Positions 14,520 through 16,576 of a stretch of 16,576 bases of DNA are shown here, piece after piece. Position 1 is the first letter of the stretch. Every line of letters starts with the position of its first letter. Made by a program: the position numbers and the translations under genes. Below the pieces are notes generated by a model. It was not told the origin of the DNA. It saw nothing but the letters and a program-made list of their open reading frames with translations, and made no database searches. The DNA is from JALWSI01 sp964569095 [NCBI: uncultured Aquificales bacterium] (lineage in GTDB: Bacteria > Thermosulfidibacterota > Thermosulfidibacteria > Thermosulfidibacterales): the NCBI GenBank assembly GCA_964569095.1, contig CAZMTB010000195.1:1-16576 (forward strand), in the 5' to 3' direction.

Positions 14520-15119
14520 ATGCCAAGGCTCTTTGTATCCCTCGGTTCAAACAGGGGGAGTCGGATCTTCAACTGCCTATTTGCCCTTCGCAGGTTTGCA
14601 CAACTGTGCATGGGAGAGGTGGTGAAAACGTCTCCCTTCTACCTAACTGAACCGGTGAATGTCCCTCCCCAGCCGTGGTTCGTAAACTGCGTAGCGGAGC
14701 TCGAGGTGACCCTCTCTCCTCGAGAGCTGCTAAGGCTATCCCAGCAAGTGGAAGCCGAACTGGGACGCACCACCAAAGGGGACCTCTCTCCTCGCCCCAT
14801 AGACATAGACCTCCTCTTCTACGACCAACGGGTGGTGAACACCACCTTCTTAGAGATACCCCACCCCCGGCTACACCAAAGACCCTTCGTTCTAAGACCC
14901 TTGGCGGATATCGCCCCCAATTACAGGCATCCAACGATATCAAAACCCTTGAAAGATCTTCTGAAAGAGGCAGAAGATACGGAGAGTGGCCTGCTAATAC
15001 CCCTCTCGGTACCCGTATCAGAGGTGGTAAAACTGGGAGTAGCGCATAGATCCGTAATCCAAGAGAACCAATCACTTACGGAGAGCTTTCCAAAACGCCT
15101 TTTGGTTAAAGATTTTTAA
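14520..15119 (+). CDS. folK: FolK, 6-hydroxymethyl-7,8-dihydropterin pyrophosphokinase
   Basis: 199 residues from ATG 14520, chosen because the family begins M-x-x-x-x-x-SLGSN, seen here as [13 protein letters not shown]. An upstream frame extension would run through the tRNA and is rejected. It transfers pyrophosphate from ATP to the pterin in folate synthesis. Motifs: [10 protein letters not shown] (54-63), [20 protein letters not shown] (81-100) with the magnesium-binding Asp95 and Asp97 at the same numbers as in E. coli, and [16 protein letters not shown] (113-128). The core ends near 157; about 40 further residues (to KRLLVKDF) are beyond the normal size and unrecognised. The Shine-Dalgarno is weak (GAG near 14516). 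Confidence 0.92.
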   Translation: MPRLFVSLGSNRGSRIFNCLFALRRFAQLCMGEVVKTSPFYLTEPVNVPPQPWFVNCVAELEVTLSPRELLRLSQQVEAELGRTTKGDLSPRPIDIDLLFYDQRVVNTTFLEIPHPRLHQRPFVLRPLADIAPNYRHPTISKPLKDLLKEAEDTESGLLIPLSVPVSEVVKLGVAHRSVIQENQSLTESFPKRLLVKDF

Positions 15120-15143
15120 TTTGCTAATCTTTCTCATTCCTAC

Positions 15144-15172
15144 TTGTAATTTCCTATCCTAAGGAATAGATT
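15144..15172 (+). promoter_or_regulatory. Promoter of the iron-sulfur flavoprotein gene
   Basis: TTGTAA (15144-15149), a 17-nt spacer and TAGATT (15167-15172), in an AT-rich gap of 86 nt after folK. The -10 and its flank (AATAGATT) match the perR promoter. A short inverted repeat TTCCT/AGGAA (15151-15155 and 15162-15166) fills the spacer. Confidence 0.6.
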
Positions 15173-15205
15173 GTTTCAAAACTCAATTTGTTCTGGAGGT
15201 GTCTA

Positions 15206-15781
15206 ATGAAGGTAGTGGCTCTAAACGGAAGCCCGAGAAAAGAGGGAAACACCGCCACCGCAATAAAGGTGGTACTGGAAGTGCTGGAGAAGGAGGGGAT
15301 AGAGACAGAGTTCCTGCAGCTGGGCGGATCCGGCATCAATCCCTGCAAGGCGTGCGGAATGTGTTTTGAGAAGAAGGACGGCTTCTGCGTCCAAACCGGC
15401 GACGTCTTCAACTCGTGGATAGCAAAGGTGTACGACTCAGAGGGCATAATCATTGGCTCCCCCGTCTACTTCGGAGGGGTGAGCGGAGAGGTGAAGGCCT
15501 TCATAGACCGAACGGGAATGTGCGCCATTGGAGGGGACTACAAGCTGAAGAGGAAGGTGGGAGCCTCGGTGATAGCGGCACGCCGCCAAGGAGCGGTGGA
15601 GGTCTTCAACCAGATAAACTCCCTCTACGCCCTGAACCAGGTGATAATTCCATGCTCCATATTCTGGAACATGGGAATGGGAATGGATCCCGGAGACGTC
15701 TTGAAGGATCAGGAGGGAATGGACACCTTCAAGATCCTCGGCGAGAACATGGCCTGGTTGATCAAGAAGATATCCCAGTAA
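15206..15781 (+). CDS. Iron-sulfur flavoprotein, NADPH-dependent FMN reductase family
   Basis: 191 residues from ATG 15206, with GGAGG (15195-15199) six bases upstream. The flavodoxin-like fold shows the FMN phosphate loop NGSPRKEGNTA (7-17) and the later GSPVYFGGVSGEVKAFIDR. The cysteines Cys47-x2-Cys50-x2-Cys53-x7-Cys61 fit the compact C-x2-C-x2-C-x4-7-C motif of iron-sulfur flavoproteins such as Methanosarcina Isf, which bind a 4Fe-4S cluster and have been linked to O2 and peroxide reduction. It could instead be a general NAD(P)H:FMN reductase. It has its own promoter and stands apart from the peroxide operons, but fits their theme. Confidence 0.87.
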   Translation: MKVVALNGSPRKEGNTATAIKVVLEVLEKEGIETEFLQLGGSGINPCKACGMCFEKKDGFCVQTGDVFNSWIAKVYDSEGIIIGSPVYFGGVSGEVKAFIDRTGMCAIGGDYKLKRKVGASVIAARRQGAVEVFNQINSLYALNQVIIPCSIFWNMGMGMDPGDVLKDQEGMDTFKILGENMAWLIKKISQ

Positions 15782-15822
15782 AGGTTCAACCCACAACGGC
15801 ACCCCCAAGCGGGAGTCTTCCA

Positions 15823-15846
15823 GTGCCCCTCCCTGGCGAGGGGCAC
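15823..15846 (+). terminator. Strong hairpin after the flavoprotein gene, without a T run
   Basis: GTGCCCCTC (15823-15831) and GAGGGGCAC (15838-15846) make a perfect 9-bp stem with a CCTGGC loop, 41 nt after the stop. The next bases (ACTTGTCTAATC) are only partly T-rich, so termination strength is uncertain. It lies just upstream of tgt and could also affect its leader. Confidence 0.5.
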
Positions 15847-15883
15847 ACTTGTCTAATCACCCCAAGGTGGTAATAAGGCCTCC

Positions 15884-16576
15884 ATGCTCAGATTCGAGGT
15901 GGTGGCAAGGGACAACGCATCAAGGGCAAGACGGGGTCTTCTCAAGCTGGACAGGATCACCTGCGAGACTCCCCTCTTCATGCCAGTGGGTACGGCGGGA
16001 AGCGTTAAGGGGATCTCTCCCCACGAGCTGAAGGAGTGCGGGTACCGCCTCATCCTGGCCAACACCTACCACCTCTTTCTGAGGCCAGGCCACAGGCTGA
16101 TAGAGGCCCAGGGAGGGCTCCACAGGTTCATGGGCTGGAACAGGGGAATTCTAACGGATAGCGGTGGATTCCAGGTCTACAGCCTCTCACCGCTGCGCAC
16201 CGTGACCGAAGAGGGAGTGAGGTTCCAGTCTCACCTGGACGGCTCGTATCACACCCTGACTCCAGAGGGGGTGGTGGAGATACAACGGGCCCTGGGATCA
16301 GACATCCTAATGCCCCTGGACGAGTGCCTTCCCTATCCCGCATCAGAGGCCCAGGCGAGAGAGTCTCTGGAACTGACCCTCAACTGGTTGAGGAGGAGCG
16401 TGGCTGCCCACAGGGGGAAAGGGGCGTTGTTCGGCATAGTGCAGGGAGGGTTCTTCGAAAACCTCAGGCTTCAGGCGGTTTCAGAGACCCTTGCCTTCGA
16501 CCTGCCAGGTTACGCCATCGGGGGACTAAGCGTGGGCGAACCCACCGAACTACTACACCAGACCGGCGCATTCACC
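15884..16576 (+). CDS. tgt: Tgt, queuine/preQ1 tRNA-guanine transglycosylase (3' truncated)
   Basis: The first 231 codons; the gene continues past the window. The enzyme swaps guanine-34 of tRNAs for preQ1 on the path to queuosine. Visible motifs: LANTYHLFLRPG (58-69), the catalytic-loop DSGGFQVYSL (92-101, Asp92 the general acid/base), DILMPLDECLPYP (140-152, Asp146 for base recognition), ALFGIVQGG (181-189) and YAIGGLSVGEP (210-220). The nucleophilic Asp of the family (about residue 280) and the zinc site lie beyond the edge. ATG 15884 is preceded by AAGG at 15875-15878; no earlier in-frame start is available. Confidence 0.95.
   Translation, partial: MLRFEVVARDNASRARRGLLKLDRITCETPLFMPVGTAGSVKGISPHELKECGYRLILANTYHLFLRPGHRLIEAQGGLHRFMGWNRGILTDSGGFQVYSLSPLRTVTEEGVRFQSHLDGSYHTLTPEGVVEIQRALGSDILMPLDECLPYPASEAQARESLELTLNWLRRSVAAHRGKGALFGIVQGGFFENLRLQAVSETLAFDLPGYAIGGLSVGEPTELLHQTGAFT

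Noticed and set aside
1-16576. CRISPR array, insertion sequence, phage or toxin-antitoxin genes
   Set aside because: No regular repeats with spacers, no transposase or integrase motifs, and no paired small toxin/antitoxin frames with ribosome-binding sites were seen.

Overview
The window carries two gene groups and a short housekeeping tail. The genes suggest an anaerobic bacterium: PerR, rubrerythrin, superoxide reductase, ferritin, a flavodiiron protein and rubredoxin handle oxygen, and no catalase or Fe/Mn superoxide dismutase is seen. Heavy use of AGG/AGA (Arg) and ATA (Ile) codons is compatible with a thermophile. A secreted five-heme cytochrome c and a Moco pathway extended to the MGD form fit an anaerobic respirer such as a Desulfobacterota-like or Thermodesulfobacteria-like lineage. 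The FprA/Hrb pair is also known from Moorella, so the taxon is left open.

Region 1 (1-6495) is molybdenum. On the + strand are the last codons of a mogA/moaB-type gene, a MOSC protein, mobA and mobB, all overlapping. Converging on them from the right, on the - strand, is modA-modB-modC-(molybdopterin-binding protein)-moeA, with 4-nt overlaps at three of its junctions and a 5-nt gap before moeA. Together they cover molybdate import (ModABC), activation and insertion of Mo (MogA, MoeA), and the guanylyl step for MGD cofactors (MobA, MobB). The two transcripts meet with only 5 nt between stop codons.

Region 2 (6496-14314) is oxygen, peroxide and iron handling, all on the + strand. The first unit is perR, a small winged-helix regulator, rubrerythrin, a pentaheme cytochrome c, a rubrerythrin-like ferritin-fold protein, desulfoferrodoxin and ferritin; it ends at a strong intrinsic terminator. 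The second unit is a flavodiiron protein (fprA), an MBL-fold/double-rhodanese protein related to persulfide dioxygenases, and a flavin reductase-rubredoxin fusion (Hrb). The logic would be: PerR senses peroxide; superoxide reductase turns superoxide into peroxide; rubrerythrins reduce peroxide; ferritin stores iron; FprA with Hrb reduces O2 or NO to water or N2O. The cytochrome and the sulfur-linked MBL protein are the unexpected members.

Region 3 (14315-16576) holds tRNA-Gly(GCC), folK, an iron-sulfur flavoprotein of the NADPH-dependent FMN reductase type, and the first 231 codons of tgt, which runs off the window.

The most notable sequence-level observation is a near-ideal Shine-Dalgarno and ATG inside hrb, exactly at the first residue of its rubredoxin domain. 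It could let one gene make both the fusion and a complete free rubredoxin. No CRISPR array, insertion sequence or prophage gene was seen, and no stretch over 300 bases lacks a gene.
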